Origin: Alphaproteobacteria bacterium
GTDB lineage: Bacteria > Pseudomonadota > Alphaproteobacteria > M2410
Length of the DNA: 6,585 nt
Assembly: GCA_021774955.1 (NCBI GenBank)
Contig: JAJFIN010000093.1
Span: 1 to 6,585 of the forward strand
Direction: 5' to 3'
The notes under the pieces were generated by a model. The model did no database searches. It saw only the letters and a list, made by a program, of their open reading frames with translations, and was not told the origin of the DNA. Every line of letters begins with the position of its first letter. The stretch's first letter is position 1. The translations under genes and the position numbers were made by a program. Shown here in pieces: positions 6,487 through 6,585 of this stretch.

Positions 6487-6585
6487 GAACCTGCCCTCAT
6501 CAAATTGTATCGGTTAGCTTGACAGCTATATGTGAAAGCGATGTTAAACTGTATGAACAGCGCTCTAACGCTTGTTTCGGGGGAT
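6487..6585. other. Upstream region of the Cys-rich gene, window end
   Basis: No complete gene is visible. On the minus strand TACAAT (6504-6509) resembles a -10 box but has no matching -35 and would start transcription within the ribosome site, so it is doubtful. On the plus strand there is a perfect TTGACA (6519-6524), with only poor -10 candidates near 6542-6550. An ATG at 6553 then stays open for 11 codons to the window edge, without a Shine-Dalgarno. A divergent gene starting near the right edge is possible but cannot be judged from this window. Confidence 0.3.

Noticed and set aside
6553..6585. Possible start of a divergent plus-strand gene
   Set aside because: Only 11 codons are visible, there is no ribosome site, and the promoter upstream has a good -35 but no good -10. 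There is too little to call a gene.

Overview
The window reads as a stretch of an alphaproteobacterial chromosome of moderate GC content. All supported genes lie on the minus strand. Read in the direction of transcription (from high to low coordinates), they are: an unrecognised Cys-rich gene, secG, pyrG, kdsA, an unrecognised 423-residue gene, and eno, which runs off the left edge. The order secG-pyrG-kdsA-eno is the well-known alphaproteobacterial cluster, usually preceded by tpiA. The protein sequences fit this placement, for example the SecG core and a KDO-8-P synthase with a metal-binding Cys. A more precise taxonomic placement is not supported.

Layout from right to left: positions 6487-6585 are the upstream region of the Cys-rich gene. 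The Cys-rich gene occupies 5869-6486 and is followed by a convincing hairpin terminator at about 5817-5856. secG (5388-5747, ATG start with a good Shine-Dalgarno) follows and appears to end in a terminator-like hairpin at 5336-5381. pyrG (3651-5279) starts without an evident ribosome binding site. kdsA (2803-3633) starts 17 bases after the pyrG stop, so these two probably share a transcript. A 260-base AT-rich gap follows. The 423-residue unknown gene (1271-2542) comes next and ends in a 9-bp hairpin at 1215-1238. Finally eno starts at 1126, and 375 codons are visible.

The recognised genes are housekeeping functions: the auxiliary subunit of the Sec translocon, CTP synthesis, the first committed step of KDO synthesis for lipopolysaccharide, and the enolase step of glycolysis. 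CTP is also the nucleotide that activates KDO (as CMP-KDO), and enolase makes the phosphoenolpyruvate that KdsA consumes. The cluster is therefore metabolically coherent around lipopolysaccharide precursor supply, although that link is inference.

The two places worth a second look are the two genes I cannot assign. One is a 205-residue protein with eight cysteines packed into residues 34-58 plus a CWSC motif, sitting where tpiA would usually be. The other is a 423-residue soluble protein with a six-Asp run, inserted between kdsA and eno. I see no mobile element, CRISPR array, tRNA or rRNA. Nothing here makes a convincing case for a new multi-gene system.
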